From Devosia sp. 66-14 (GTDB taxonomy: Bacteria; Pseudomonadota; Alphaproteobacteria; Rhizobiales; Devosiaceae), in contig MKVB01000002.1 of the NCBI GenBank assembly GCA_001899085.1, positions 138,421 through 202,420 of the forward strand: a DNA stretch of 64,000 bases. The letters are read 5' to 3'. The notes below the pieces were generated by a model. The model was not told where the DNA came from. It saw nothing but the letters and a program-made list of their open reading frames with translations, and made no database searches. Below, piece by piece: positions 15,450 through 23,515 of this stretch (position 1 is the first letter of the stretch; each line of letters starts with the position of its first letter). A program made the position numbers and the translations under genes.

Positions 15450-16922
15450 ATGTCCATTTCCGATGCCCTCACCTCTCGCCTGACGGACAACTCGCTGCTG
15501 CGCCCGGCAGCCTTCATCGGCGGCCGCTGGCTCGAAACGGCGGAGAACGGCATGAGCTTCGAGGTGACGAACCCCTCGACCGGTGCGGTTCTGGCGGTGC
15601 TGCCGAACTGCGGCGTGGCGGAAGCCAAGCTCGCGATCACGGCGGCCGAGGCGGCGCAACGGGCCTGGGCGAAGAAGACCGGCAAGGCGCGCGCCGCAGT
15701 GTTGCGAAAGCTCTACGATCTGATGGTCGCCAATGCCGACGACCTTGCGACGATCATGACCGCCGAACAGGGCAAGCCGTTGCCGGAGGCCAAGGGCGAG
15801 GTGCTCTATGGCGCCTCCTATGTCGAGTGGTTCGGCGAGGAAGCCAAGCGTGTCTACGGCGACACCATCCCCGGCCACCAGGAAGACAAGCGGATCATCG
15901 TGATCAAACAGCCGGTGGGCGTGGTGGCGACGATCACGCCGTGGAATTTCCCCAACGCCATGCTGGCCCGCAAGGTGGCGCCGGCCCTGGCAGCGGGCTG
16001 CGCGGTGGTGTCGAAGCCGGCGGCGGAGACGCCGCTCTCGGCGATCGCCTTTGCGGTGCTGGCGGAGCGGGCCGGGCTGCCGGCGGGGCTGTTCAACCTG
16101 TTGCCGTCGACCCACTCGTCAGACCTGGGCAAGGAGTTCTGTTCCAACGAAGCGGTCAAGAAGCTGAGCTTTACCGGCTCGACCGAGGTCGGGCGCATCC
16201 TGATGCGGCAGGGGGCCGACCAGATCAAGCGGCTGAGCCTCGAGCTCGGCGGCAATGCGCCGTTCATCGTGTTCGATGATGCCGATCTCGACGCGGCGGT
16301 CGAAGGGGCGATGATCTCGAAATACCGCAACAACGGGCAGACCTGCGTGTGCGCCAACCGCATCTATGTGCAGGAGGGCGTCTACGACGCGTTCGCCGAC
16401 AAGCTGACCGCGGCGGTGAAAAAGCTGAGGGTGGGCGATGGGTTCGGCGAAGGAGTGACCACCGGTCCGCTGATCGACGAGAAGGCGGTGGAGAAGGTCG
16501 AACGGCACCTGACCGATGCGCTGCGCAAGGGAGGGCGGTTGCTGGTTGGCGGCAAGCGCAAGGAGGGACTGTTCTTCGAGCCGACCATCGTTGCCGACGC
16601 CACCGCCGACATGGTGCTGGCGCGCGAGGAGACATTCGGGCCGCTGGCGCCGCTGTTCCGGTTCGAGACGGTCGACGAGGTGATCGGGCTCGCCAACGCC
16701 ACCGAGTTCGGGTTGGCATCCTATTTCTATGCGCGCGACCTGAGCCGGGTTTTCGAGGTCGCCGAGGCGCTCGACTACGGCATGGTCGGGATTAATACCG
16801 GGCTGATCTCCACCGAGGTGGCGCCGTTCGGCGGGGTGAAGCAATCAGGGCACGGGCGCGAGGGGTCGAAGTACGGCATCGAGGACTATCTCGACATCAA
16901 GTATCTCTGCCTGAGCGTTTGA
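15450..16922 (+). CDS. gabD: NAD(P)-dependent succinate-semialdehyde-type dehydrogenase (aldehyde dehydrogenase family)
   Basis: The 490-residue enzyme has all ALDH catalytic elements. TPWNFPNAMLARKVAPALAAG (about residue 155) forms the cofactor site, FTGSTEVGR the Rossmann loop and LELGGNAPFIVFDDADLD (about residue 265) carries the general-base glutamate. NNGQTCVCANRIYVQEG (about residue 299) carries the nucleophilic cysteine. The Cys-Val-Cys pair and the EVAPFGGVKQSGHGREGSKYG tail are typical of GabD/SSADH enzymes. ATG 15450 follows AAGGAGA by six bases. Besides succinate semialdehyde, enzymes of this group oxidise lactaldehyde, glutarate semialdehyde and 2-oxoglutarate semialdehyde. Its place opposite a lactonase gene suggests sugar-acid catabolism. 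Confidence 0.9.
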   Translation: MSISDALTSRLTDNSLLRPAAFIGGRWLETAENGMSFEVTNPSTGAVLAVLPNCGVAEAKLAITAAEAAQRAWAKKTGKARAAVLRKLYDLMVANADDLATIMTAEQGKPLPEAKGEVLYGASYVEWFGEEAKRVYGDTIPGHQEDKRIIVIKQPVGVVATITPWNFPNAMLARKVAPALAAGCAVVSKPAAETPLSAIAFAVLAERAGLPAGLFNLLPSTHSSDLGKEFCSNEAVKKLSFTGSTEVGRILMRQGADQIKRLSLELGGNAPFIVFDDADLDAAVEGAMISKYRNNGQTCVCANRIYVQEGVYDAFADKLTAAVKKLRVGDGFGEGVTTGPLIDEKAVEKVERHLTDALRKGGRLLVGGKRKEGLFFEPTIVADATADMVLAREETFGPLAPLFRFETVDEVIGLANATEFGLASYFYARDLSRVFEVAEALDYGMVGINTGLISTEVAPFGGVKQSGHGREGSKYGIEDYLDIKYLCLSV

Positions 16923-16944
16923 ACGGCTGACTGAAACTGAGGTG

Positions 16945-16961
16945 TGCTTGGCAGCCAAGCA
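16945..16961. terminator. Hairpin between gabD and the GNAT gene (convergent)
   Basis: TGCTTGG-CAG-CCAAGCA is a perfect 7-base stem with a 3-base loop in the 56-base convergent gap. Short A/T-containing flanks rather than a strong T-run follow, so efficiency may be low. Confidence 0.4.
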
Positions 16962-16978
16962 AACTGGCCTCTCCCAAA

Positions 16979-17392
16979 CTACAACCTGATCAACCCCGCC
17001 GCCGTCGGCCTGAACCCGCAGGCCTTGTAGAACCCGTCGAGCTTCGGCTCATAGTCGACATGCAGCCAGTGGGCGCCGCGCTCGCGTGCGGCCTCCGTGA
17101 CCCGCTGCACCAGCTCGGTGGCGATCCCGCGGCGCTGGAATTCGGGATCGACCGTGGTGTCGAGCAGGAAGGCGTGCACGCCGCCGTCCCAGGCAACATT
17201 GACGTAGCCGACCATGCGGTCGCCAGCATAAGCCGCGGCGTGCGTGAGGCTGCGGGTCAGGATGAAGGCGAGATCGCCGCCCCAGTCATCGCCCCAGGCA
17301 GAACGCCATAGCGGCGCCAGTTCCTCCTCACTGGGGAACGGATCTAGCCGATAGGCGACCTCGGTGTCAGTGCTGTCCTTAGTTTCTTGCAT
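16979..17392 (-). CDS. GNAT-family N-acetyltransferase
   Basis: The 137-residue cytosolic protein has the acetyl-CoA-binding motif A as LLDTTVDPEFQRRGIATELV (about residues 75-94; Q/R-x-x-G-x-A). Motif B follows around LHVDYEPKLDGFYKACGFRP, the usual C-terminal FYxxxGF signature. I chose ATG 17392, which gives a normal domain start. An upstream ATG would add 27 residues encoded in the cueR overlap. Its start lies inside the 3' end of cueR by 14 bases, so the two are probably co-transcribed. The acceptor substrate is unknown. Confidence 0.83.
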   Translation of the reverse strand: MQETKDSTDTEVAYRLDPFPSEEELAPLWRSAWGDDWGGDLAFILTRSLTHAAAYAGDRMVGYVNVAWDGGVHAFLLDTTVDPEFQRRGIATELVQRVTEAARERGAHWLHVDYEPKLDGFYKACGFRPTAAGLIRL

Positions 17393-17786
17393 GCAGGTCC
17401 GTTCCGGCCAGGCCTTCGATGATCGGGCAGTCGGGCCGGTGGTCGCCGTCGCAGGCGTCGGCGAGCGTCGCAAGGGTATGGCGCATCTCGCCGAGGAGGC
17501 GGATCTTCTGGTCGAGTTCGGCGATGTGGCTCTGGGTCAGCGCCTTGACGTCGGCGCTCGAGCGCTGTGTGTCGCCCCACAGGCGCAGCAGGTCGCGAAT
17601 TTCGTCCATCGAGAAGCCGAGATCGCGGGCGCGGCGGATGAAGCCGAGGCGGTGGATGTCATGATGGCCGTAATCGCGGTAGTTGGAGTCGCGACGGTCG
17701 GCATTCGGAATGAGGCCGATGGATTCGTAGTGGCGGATCATCTTGGCCGATACGCCGGTGAGCCGGGAGGCCTCGCCGATCTGCAT
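17379..17786 (-). CDS. cueR: CueR-type copper-responsive MerR-family activator
   Basis: A 135-residue MerR-family regulator with winged helix-turn-helix IGEASRLTGVSAKMIRHYES at the N-terminus and a dimerisation helix (LTQSHIAELDQKIRLLGEMR). The C-terminal metal loop has CDGDHRPDC (two cysteines seven residues apart), the pattern used to bind Cu(I) in CueR. ATG 17786 is used because MQIGEAS is the classical MerR N-terminus. It is divergent from the copper ATPase, and the operator with a 19-base spacer lies between them. It would sense cytosolic monovalent copper and activate the ATPase promoter by DNA distortion. Confidence 0.92.
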   Translation of the reverse strand: MQIGEASRLTGVSAKMIRHYESIGLIPNADRRDSNYRDYGHHDIHRLGFIRRARDLGFSMDEIRDLLRLWGDTQRSSADVKALTQSHIAELDQKIRLLGEMRHTLATLADACDGDHRPDCPIIEGLAGTDLHARN

Positions 17787-17812
17787 GGGAACACCTATCT
17801 GAACAAATGTGC

Positions 17813-17843
17813 TTGACCTTACCATGATGGGAAGGTGCAGAAC
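17813..17843 (+). promoter_or_regulatory. CueR-dependent copper ATPase promoter
   Basis: TTGACC (-35, 17813-17818) and CAGAAC (-10, 17838-17843) are separated by 19 bases, the overlong spacer typical of MerR-family promoters. The spacer region holds the dyad CCTTACCATGATGGGAAGG (17817-17835, one arm mismatch), matching the known CueR box pattern CCTTCC-N7-GGAAGG. Confidence 0.8.
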
Positions 17844-17918
17844 AGGGCCCAGTACGATGTCGTTTGTCGCGTTCCGGGAGGTAAAGTCGCTCCCCGGGCC
17901 GCCCTGTAGGAGCCGAGC

Positions 17919-20501
17919 ATGGATCACGCTGAACACAAGCATTCGCACAAGGCAGGGGGCGCGGTGACTCGCGACCCGGTCTGCGGCATGACCGTCGATA
18001 TGGCCAGGACGCCGCACCGCACCATGCATGAGGGCCGCGAGATCGGTTTCTGCAGCGGCGGCTGCAAGGCCAAGTTCGAAGCGGACCCCGCAAAATACCT
18101 GACGGCGACCGATCCGGTCTGCGGCATGCAGGTGGACCGGGCGAGCGCCCAGCACATGTCCAAGCTTGAGGGCACGCGCTACTATTTCTGCTGCGATGGC
18201 TGCCAGAAGAAATTCGAGGCGGATCCGGGCAAGTACCTGAACGCCAAGCCGTTCGAGCTTCCGGTGGCGAAGCTGGCGGCTGGTGCTGCCTCCGCCATGC
18301 CGAGCGCCGGACACGACCATGCCCGTCACGACCACGGCCATCATGGCCATTCGCATGGCGCGCCGCCGGTCGATCCGTCGACCGTCGCAGCGGGGACCAA
18401 ATGGACCTGCCCGATGCATCCGGAGATCGTCAAGGATGGACCGGGCGATTGCCCGATCTGCGGCATGGCGCTCGAGCCGATGGTGGCTTCGCTCGACGAT
18501 GGTCCAAACCCGGAGCTGGTGGATTTCACGCGCCGGCTGTGGGTGAGCGCCGGGCTGTCGATCCCGATCCTCATCATTTCGATGGGCGGCATGGTCGGCC
18601 TGCCGGTGCGCGAATGGATCGGCGAGCCGCTGGCGACCTGGATCGAAATGGCGCTGGCCACCCCGGTGGTGCTGTGGGCCGCGTGGCCGTTCTTCCGGCG
18701 CTTCTGGAACTCCTTGCGCAACCGCTCGCCCAATATGTGGACGCTGATCGGGCTCGGGGTGGGCGCGGCCTACCTGTTCTCGGTGGTGGCGGTCCTGTTC
18801 CCGCAGCTGTTCCCGATGAGCATGACGCATATGAACGGCGTGCCGCCGGTGTACTTCGAGGCCGCGGCAGTGATCGTGGCCCTGGTGTTCGTCGGGCAGG
18901 TGCTGGAACTCAGGGCCCGCGACGCGACCGGGAAGGCGATCCGGGCGCTGCTCAACCTGGCGCCGAAGACGGCGCGCCGGGTCTGGCAGGGCAAGGATAT
19001 CGAGGTGCCGATCGAAGAGGTGCGGGCCGGCGACTGGCTGCGGGTGCGGCCGGGCGAGGCCGTGCCGGTCGATGGCGAGGTGCTGGACGGGCAGTCATTC
19101 GTCGATGAATCGATGCTGACCGGCGAGCCGGTGCCGGTGGAAAAGCTCAAGGGTGAGCCGGTGACCGGCGGCACGCTGAATGGCGAAGGCAGCTTCGTCA
19201 TGCAGGCGACCCGCGTCGGCTCGGAGACGCGGCTCAGCCAGATCGTCGAGCTGGTCGGCAAGGCGCAGCGCAGCCGCGCTCCGATCCAGGCGTTGGCCGA
19301 CAAGGTGGCGAACTGGTTCGTGCCGCTGGTGGTGGTGATCGCCATTGCCGCGTTTGCCGCCTGGATGATCTGGGGCCCCGGGCTCGCCGAAGCGATCGTC
19401 GCGGCAATCTCGGTGCTGATCATCGCGTGTCCCTGTGCGCTCGGCCTCGCGACGCCGATTTCGATCATGGTGGCGACCGGCCGCGGCGCGCATGCCGGCG
19501 TGCTGGTGAAGGATGCCAAGGCGCTGGAGGGCTTTGCCCGCGTCGACACGCTGATCGTCGACAAGACCGGCACGCTCACCGAGGGCAAGCCGACGCTCGA
19601 CCAGGTGATCCCGGTGAAGGGCGTCGACGAAGGCTTCGTGCTGGCCGTTGCGGCGGCGCTCGAAAAGCACTCCGAACACCCGATCGGCACCGCCGTGGTC
19701 AAGGGTGCCGAGGCGCGTGGGGCGCGGGTCTACGAGGCCGACGGCTTCACCTCGCTCACCGGGCGCGGCATCAAGGGCAATGTCGGCGGCAAGCCGGCGC
19801 TCCTGGGCAACCTAAAGCTGTTCAGGGAGCAGGGGATTAGCGTCGACGACAAGCTGGCGGGTCTGCTCGAGCAGCAGGCCGGCTCGGGTCGGACCGCGAT
19901 CCTCGTCGGCTATGACGGGGTGGCGATCGGCGTGGTGACGGTGTCGGACCCGATCAAGTCCGGCGCCAGGGAAGCGATCGCGGCGCTGCGCGCCGACGGG
20001 GTGTCCGTGGTGATGGCGACCGGCGACGCCAAGGGCACGGCCGAGGCGGTGGGGCGTGAGCTCGGCCTCAGCGAGGTGCAGGCGGGCATGGCGCCCGAGG
20101 ACAAGCACACGCTGATCGAGGCGCTGAAGCAGCAGGGCAAGTCGGTGGCGTTCGCCGGCGACGGCGTCAACGATGCGCCGGCGCTCGCGGCAGCCGATGT
20201 CGGCGTGGCGATGGGCACCGGCGCGGATGTGGCGATCGAAAGCGCCGGCATCACGCTGCTCAAGGGCGAGCTCAGCGGCATCGTCAAGGCGCGCAAGCTG
20301 TCGAAGGCGACGCTCAGCAACATCAAGCTGAACCTGCTGTTCGCCTTCGGCTACAACGCGCTTGGCATCCCGGTGGCAGCCGGTGTGCTCTACCCGCTGA
20401 CCGGCTGGCTGCTCTCGCCAATGCTGGCCGCGGCGGCCATGGCGCTGAGCTCGGTGAGCGTCATCGCCAATGCGCTGCGGCTGAACTCGGTGAAGCTGTA
20501 G
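17919..20501 (+). CDS. copA: Cu(+)-exporting P1B-type ATPase with two YHS domains and a heavy-metal-binding domain
   Basis: The 860-residue inner-membrane pump exports monovalent copper at the expense of ATP. The N-terminus has two YHS-like domains (about residues 19-65 and 66-112, with [31 protein letters not shown] and [13 protein letters not shown]). A histidine-rich linker ([15 protein letters not shown]) and a HMBD segment (WTCPMHPEI...[10 protein letters not shown]) follow. The core has [19 protein letters not shown] in the membrane, [12 protein letters not shown] (phosphorylated Asp), SEHPIG and [17 protein letters not shown] and the final MALSSVSV give the Cu(I)-type YN and M-x2-SS patterns. 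No CxxC-type HMA domain is present, and the YHS and HMBD modules take its place. Regulated by CueR. Confidence 0.95.
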   Translation: MDHAEHKHSHKAGGAVTRDPVCGMTVDMARTPHRTMHEGREIGFCSGGCKAKFEADPAKYLTATDPVCGMQVDRASAQHMSKLEGTRYYFCCDGCQKKFEADPGKYLNAKPFELPVAKLAAGAASAMPSAGHDHARHDHGHHGHSHGAPPVDPSTVAAGTKWTCPMHPEIVKDGPGDCPICGMALEPMVASLDDGPNPELVDFTRRLWVSAGLSIPILIISMGGMVGLPVREWIGEPLATWIEMALATPVVLWAAWPFFRRFWNSLRNRSPNMWTLIGLGVGAAYLFSVVAVLFPQLFPMSMTHMNGVPPVYFEAAAVIVALVFVGQVLELRARDATGKAIRALLNLAPKTARRVWQGKDIEVPIEEVRAGDWLRVRPGEAVPVDGEVLDGQSFVDESMLTGEPVPVEKLKGEPVTGGTLNGEGSFVMQATRVGSETRLSQIVELVGKAQRSRAPIQALADKVANWFVPLVVVIAIAAFAAWMIWGPGLAEAIVAAISVLIIACPCALGLATPISIMVATGRGAHAGVLVKDAKALEGFARVDTLIVDKTGTLTEGKPTLDQVIPVKGVDEGFVLAVAAALEKHSEHPIGTAVVKGAEARGARVYEADGFTSLTGRGIKGNVGGKPALLGNLKLFREQGISVDDKLAGLLEQQAGSGRTAILVGYDGVAIGVVTVSDPIKSGAREAIAALRADGVSVVMATGDAKGTAEAVGRELGLSEVQAGMAPEDKHTLIEALKQQGKSVAFAGDGVNDAPALAAADVGVAMGTGADVAIESAGITLLKGELSGIVKARKLSKATLSNIKLNLLFAFGYNALGIPVAAGVLYPLTGWLLSPMLAAAAMALSSVSVIANALRLNSVKL

Positions 20502-20517
20502 CCCAGGCTAGCGCGGA

Positions 20518-20579
20518 AAGAGTAACCCCCCCCTGTCCCTCCCGCTTTCGCGGGGAGGGGCAGGGGAGGGTGCGCTCTT
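20518..20579. repeat. GC-rich inverted repeat (family B, short form) between copA and the secreted-protein gene
   Basis: Imperfect arms beginning AAGAG and ending CTCTT pair around CCGC-TTTC-GCGG, with stacks of C on the left and G on the right. It lies between convergent genes and resembles one end of the 22.6-kb element (CTGTCCCTCCC ... GGGAGGG). Confidence 0.65.
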
Positions 20580-20602
20580 GCCGGCTGCTGTGATTGCTCT
20601 CG

Positions 20603-21175
20603 CTAGAGCGCCGGCGGGCTGATGGTGATGGCGGGGTCGTAGCGATAGACCGCCTTGGTTTCATTGGTCTGCCCGCCGATCGTCGCCTTGGTCTCGATGA
20701 TGGCGGGCAGGCCGGTTGCCGGGTCGACGAAGAGCTGGTTGGTGCTGTCGACGCCCATCATCGACATCTCGTATTTGAACGCCTTGAGGTCGCGGCCGTC
20801 GACGTTCTGGTTGCCCAGGCATTCAGGCGCCTTGATCTGGTCGTTCATCGCGGCAACGTCCAGCACGGTGGCGGTGATCTGCGCGGCAACGGCTTCAGGC
20901 ATTGCCGTCCAGCCCTGGCCGGCCATGTTGCTCCAGGCCTTGCCGTCGAGGACGATCATCTCCTGCTTCACGCCGCCGGTCTCGATGGTCGAATGGAAGC
21001 CATCGGGCGGCACCACATTGGAGGTCATCTTCAGTTCGGGCGAGTCGATGCTCATGGCGTAGGGGCCCGACGCCATCGAGCGGTTGAGGACGTCCTTGAT
21101 GTCGCCGAGGCAGTCGGCCTGCGCCGGCACGGCAAGAGCGAGGGTGGCGAATGCGGCAAGGGTGGCAATGCGCAT
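20603..21175 (-). CDS. Secreted protein of unknown function (190 aa)
   Basis: The product starts with a clear Sec signal peptide (MRIATLAAFATLALAVPAQA, cleavage before DCLGD), so it is periplasmic or secreted. The mature part has two cysteines that could form a disulfide (ADCLGD and APECLGN). It also has a repeated beta-strand look (TIETGGVKQEMIVLDGKAW; KAFKYEMSMMGVDSTNQLFV; TGLPAIIETKATI), reminiscent of the LolA/LppX half-barrel fold, but this is only an impression. A longer in-frame start (21313) would destroy the signal peptide and overlap a palindrome, so it was rejected. It is divergent from the lactate dehydrogenase gene. Confidence 0.7.
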   Translation of the reverse strand: MRIATLAAFATLALAVPAQADCLGDIKDVLNRSMASGPYAMSIDSPELKMTSNVVPPDGFHSTIETGGVKQEMIVLDGKAWSNMAGQGWTAMPEAVAAQITATVLDVAAMNDQIKAPECLGNQNVDGRDLKAFKYEMSMMGVDSTNQLFVDPATGLPAIIETKATIGGQTNETKAVYRYDPAITISPPAL

Positions 21176-21306
21176 GTGAGTCTCCGTTGAACGCCGCGAC
21201 CCTGCGCGGCAGAGGATGAAGTGGGGATGAACGTTCAGGGTTCCCAGTGGCGCACCCGGGAATGCGCGCGGAGCCGCCCAAGGAACGCCCAACGTCGCAT
21301 TGACCA

Positions 21307-21318
21307 CTGACATGTCAG
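21307..21318. promoter_or_regulatory. Candidate GntR-type operator upstream of lldD (CTGACATGTCAG)
   Basis: This perfect 12-base palindrome lies 36 bases before the lldD start. It differs from the CTAACATGTTAG sites at 7.8 and 10.8 kb only by one symmetric base change. It could be bound by the same GntR protein or by an LldR-like one encoded elsewhere. Confidence 0.5.
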
Positions 21319-21354
21319 AGAACTAGAAAGCGCCAACGTTTCCGCGGGGCGCAC

Positions 21355-22527
21355 ATGGCCAATCTCGACAAGTATCTCACCATCGAAGACCTGATGAAGG
21401 CCGCGAAGCGCCGCGTGCCCAAGATGTTCTTCGACTACGCGGACTCGGGGTCGTGGAGCGAGAGCACCTATCGCGACAACACCACCGACTTCGAAAAGAT
21501 CAAGCTGCGCCAGCGCGTGGCGGTCAACCTCGAAAACCGCAACCTTGCGACGACGATGATGGGCCAGTCGGTGTCGATGCCGGTGGCGATCGCCCCGGTC
21601 GGCTCGACCGGGATGCAGTCGGCCGACGGCGAGATCAAGGCGGCGCGGGCGGCGGAGAAGTTCGGCATTCCGTTCACCCTCTCGACCATGGCGATCTGCT
21701 CGATCGAGGACGTGGCCGAAAACACCTCGAAGCCGTTCTGGTTCCAGCTCTACGTGATGCGCGACAAGCCGTTCATCGAGCGGCTGATCGACCGCGCCAA
21801 GGCGGCCAAGTGTCCGGTACTGGTGCTGACGATGGACCTGCAGATCCTCGGGCAGCGCCACAAGGACATTCGCAACGGGCTGAAGGCGCCGCCGCCGATC
21901 ACTCCGAAATTCCTGTTCGAGATCGCCACCAAGCCGGCCTGGGCATTCGGCATGCTGGGCACCAAGCGCCGCACGTTCCGCAATATCGCCGGCCATGTCA
22001 CCGAGGCCGTGGACCTCGCCTCGCTCAGCCAGTGGACGGCGACGCAGTTCGACCTGACGCTGAACTGGAAGGACATCGCCTGGATCAAGAAGCGCTTCGG
22101 CGGTCCGGTGATCGTCAAAGGCATCCTCGATGCCGAGGACGCGCGGCTGGCGGTGGAAAACGGCGCTGACGGCGTCATCGTCTCCAACCATGGCGGCCGG
22201 CAGCTCGACAGCGCGCCCTCGACCATCCGGGTGCTGCCCGAGATCGTCGATGCAGTGGGCAACCGCACCGAAGTGCTGATGGACTCGGGTATCCGTTCCG
22301 GCCAGGACGTGCTCAAGGCGCTGGCGCTGGGGGCCAAGGGCACCTTTGTCGGCCGCGCCATGGCCTTCGGGCTGGGTGCCGGCGGCGAAGCCGGCGTCAC
22401 CCGGGCGCTGCAGATCATCAACAAGGAGATGGACGTCACCATGGCCCTGATGGGCGAACGCGACGTCAAGAATATCGGGCTCCACAACATCTATTCGAAC
22501 GACCTGCTGAAGCGTCAGGGCTACTGA
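21355..22527 (+). CDS. lldD: FMN-dependent alpha-hydroxy-acid dehydrogenase, L-lactate dehydrogenase type
   Basis: The 390-residue flavoprotein belongs to the LldD/glycolate-oxidase family and oxidises L-2-hydroxy acids to 2-keto acids, passing electrons to the respiratory chain. It starts with LTIEDLMKAAKRRVPKMFFD and includes MPVAIAPVGSTGMQ (FMN site). The active-site strand VIVKGILDAEDARLAVENGA (lysine) is followed by VIVSNHGGRQLDSAPSTI, which carries the catalytic histidine and the arginine. GRAMAFGLGAGGEAG near the end is the FMN phosphate site. L-lactate is the commonest substrate. Lactaldehyde-derived lactate from deoxysugar breakdown would fit the upstream locus. It is a single gene with its own promoter. 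Confidence 0.9.
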   Translation: MANLDKYLTIEDLMKAAKRRVPKMFFDYADSGSWSESTYRDNTTDFEKIKLRQRVAVNLENRNLATTMMGQSVSMPVAIAPVGSTGMQSADGEIKAARAAEKFGIPFTLSTMAICSIEDVAENTSKPFWFQLYVMRDKPFIERLIDRAKAAKCPVLVLTMDLQILGQRHKDIRNGLKAPPPITPKFLFEIATKPAWAFGMLGTKRRTFRNIAGHVTEAVDLASLSQWTATQFDLTLNWKDIAWIKKRFGGPVIVKGILDAEDARLAVENGADGVIVSNHGGRQLDSAPSTIRVLPEIVDAVGNRTEVLMDSGIRSGQDVLKALALGAKGTFVGRAMAFGLGAGGEAGVTRALQIINKEMDVTMALMGERDVKNIGLHNIYSNDLLKRQGY

Positions 22528-22563
22528 GCCCTCCCCGTAGCGCACTGAAGGGCCGGTGCGGAC

Positions 22564-22678
22564 AGAGCACCCCCACCCCTGTCCCCTCTCCGCAAGGGGG
22601 AGGGAGACGCTCTCACTGATGCTGGTGTTTTGGTCTCCTCCCCCTTTGCGGGGAGGGACAGGGTGGGGGGTGTTCTTT
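22564..22678. repeat. Long inverted repeat (family B) between lldD and the synthetase-like gene
   Basis: Arms of about 47 bases (22564-22610 and 22632-22678) pair imperfectly around a 21-base loop. Shared blocks are CACCCCC, CTGTCCC and CCGCAA-GGGGGAGG. Each arm also contains a short internal hairpin around CGCAA. It fills a convergent gap. Confidence 0.8.
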
Positions 22679-22729
22679 CTGAACTGAGCTATCCCATGCG
22701 GACGGGGCAAGCTCCCCGCCCGCACGGCA

Positions 22730-23494
22730 TCACGCCGTGAGCGCCGCTTCGCGCTCGTCGGCGATCGACCAGTTGTAGATGCAGCGGTCGAGCCCGATGG
22801 CGATCTCGACCACCAGCACGTCGATCTCACGCGTTCCGCCCTTGCCGGTCACCACGGCCCGCTGCGGAAAATCGGTGCGACGGGAGATGGAGGCGACCTC
22901 CATCCATTTGTCGCCATTGTCGACCTCGACATCCATGGTGATCTCGGAATAGGCCGGCAGCCGGTCCGAGGGCACGATGCGGGTCGGCAGGCGGGTCACC
23001 GCGGCGATCATCCGGCGCACCGGTTCGAGCACCGCCGCGTGGTAGTCGTTGGCGGTGTCGGCGGCGTAGGCGCACTGGAACTCCATCTGCCAGAACTCCT
23101 TGAGCCGGACATGCCGGGTCGACTGGTCCTGCTCGCGGCGGAACGATTTGCCGGCCTGCCAGACGCAGAACGGCAGCCGGGTCCTGGCGTGGGTGTTGAG
23201 CTGGTGCGTCATGTAGACATAGGTCGAGGGCGTCGTCTCGGGCCTGAGCACCAGTTCCCGGTCGGTGTCGGAACTGCGCTGCTGCACGTAGATATCGTCG
23301 GGGCCATAGGCCGGCGAGATCAGCTCGCGCGGGGTCAGGATCGGCGCTTCGACGCGGCGGATGTCCCAGGCGGGGTTGATCGAGCGGAGGAGGAGGGTGA
23401 CCTCGGCCGAAATGTAGGAAATAGCGCTGTCGCGCAGGCGGATTTCGCGCTCGTTCCAGTGGACGAGCCCGTTGGCGTCATAAAGGGAAAGCAT
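22730..23494 (-). CDS. Stand-alone class II aminoacyl-tRNA-synthetase-like catalytic domain (glycyl/threonyl-type), function unknown
   Basis: The 254-residue protein is only the catalytic core of a class II synthetase. A motif 1-like strand is at DIRRVEAPILTP (about residue 44). Motif 2 is clear as SFRREQDQSTRHVRLKEFWQ (about residues 117-136, FRxE...R-x-K/R-EF), closest in pattern to glycyl-tRNA synthetase. Motif 3 appears as VVEIAIGLDRCIYN near the C-terminus. Anticodon-binding and editing domains are absent, so it is probably not a housekeeping synthetase. It may activate an amino acid for transfer to something other than, or to a variant of, tRNA. It lies alone between a long inverted repeat and a strongly structured leader. 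Confidence 0.7.
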   Translation of the reverse strand: MLSLYDANGLVHWNEREIRLRDSAISYISAEVTLLLRSINPAWDIRRVEAPILTPRELISPAYGPDDIYVQQRSSDTDRELVLRPETTPSTYVYMTHQLNTHARTRLPFCVWQAGKSFRREQDQSTRHVRLKEFWQMEFQCAYAADTANDYHAAVLEPVRRMIAAVTRLPTRIVPSDRLPAYSEITMDVEVDNGDKWMEVASISRRTDFPQRAVVTGKGGTREIDVLVVEIAIGLDRCIYNWSIADEREAALTA

Positions 23495-23515
23495 GCTGCT
23501 CTCTCGTTCTCAAAG

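Noticed and set aside
15336-16115. Extension of the SMP-30 frame into the aldehyde dehydrogenase gene
   Set aside because: The extra residues are arginine-rich shadow sequence opposite gabD; the lactonase fold begins at 15335.
21176-21313. Longer start for the secreted 190-residue protein
   Set aside because: It would bury the signal peptide 46 residues inside and overlap the operator-like palindrome.
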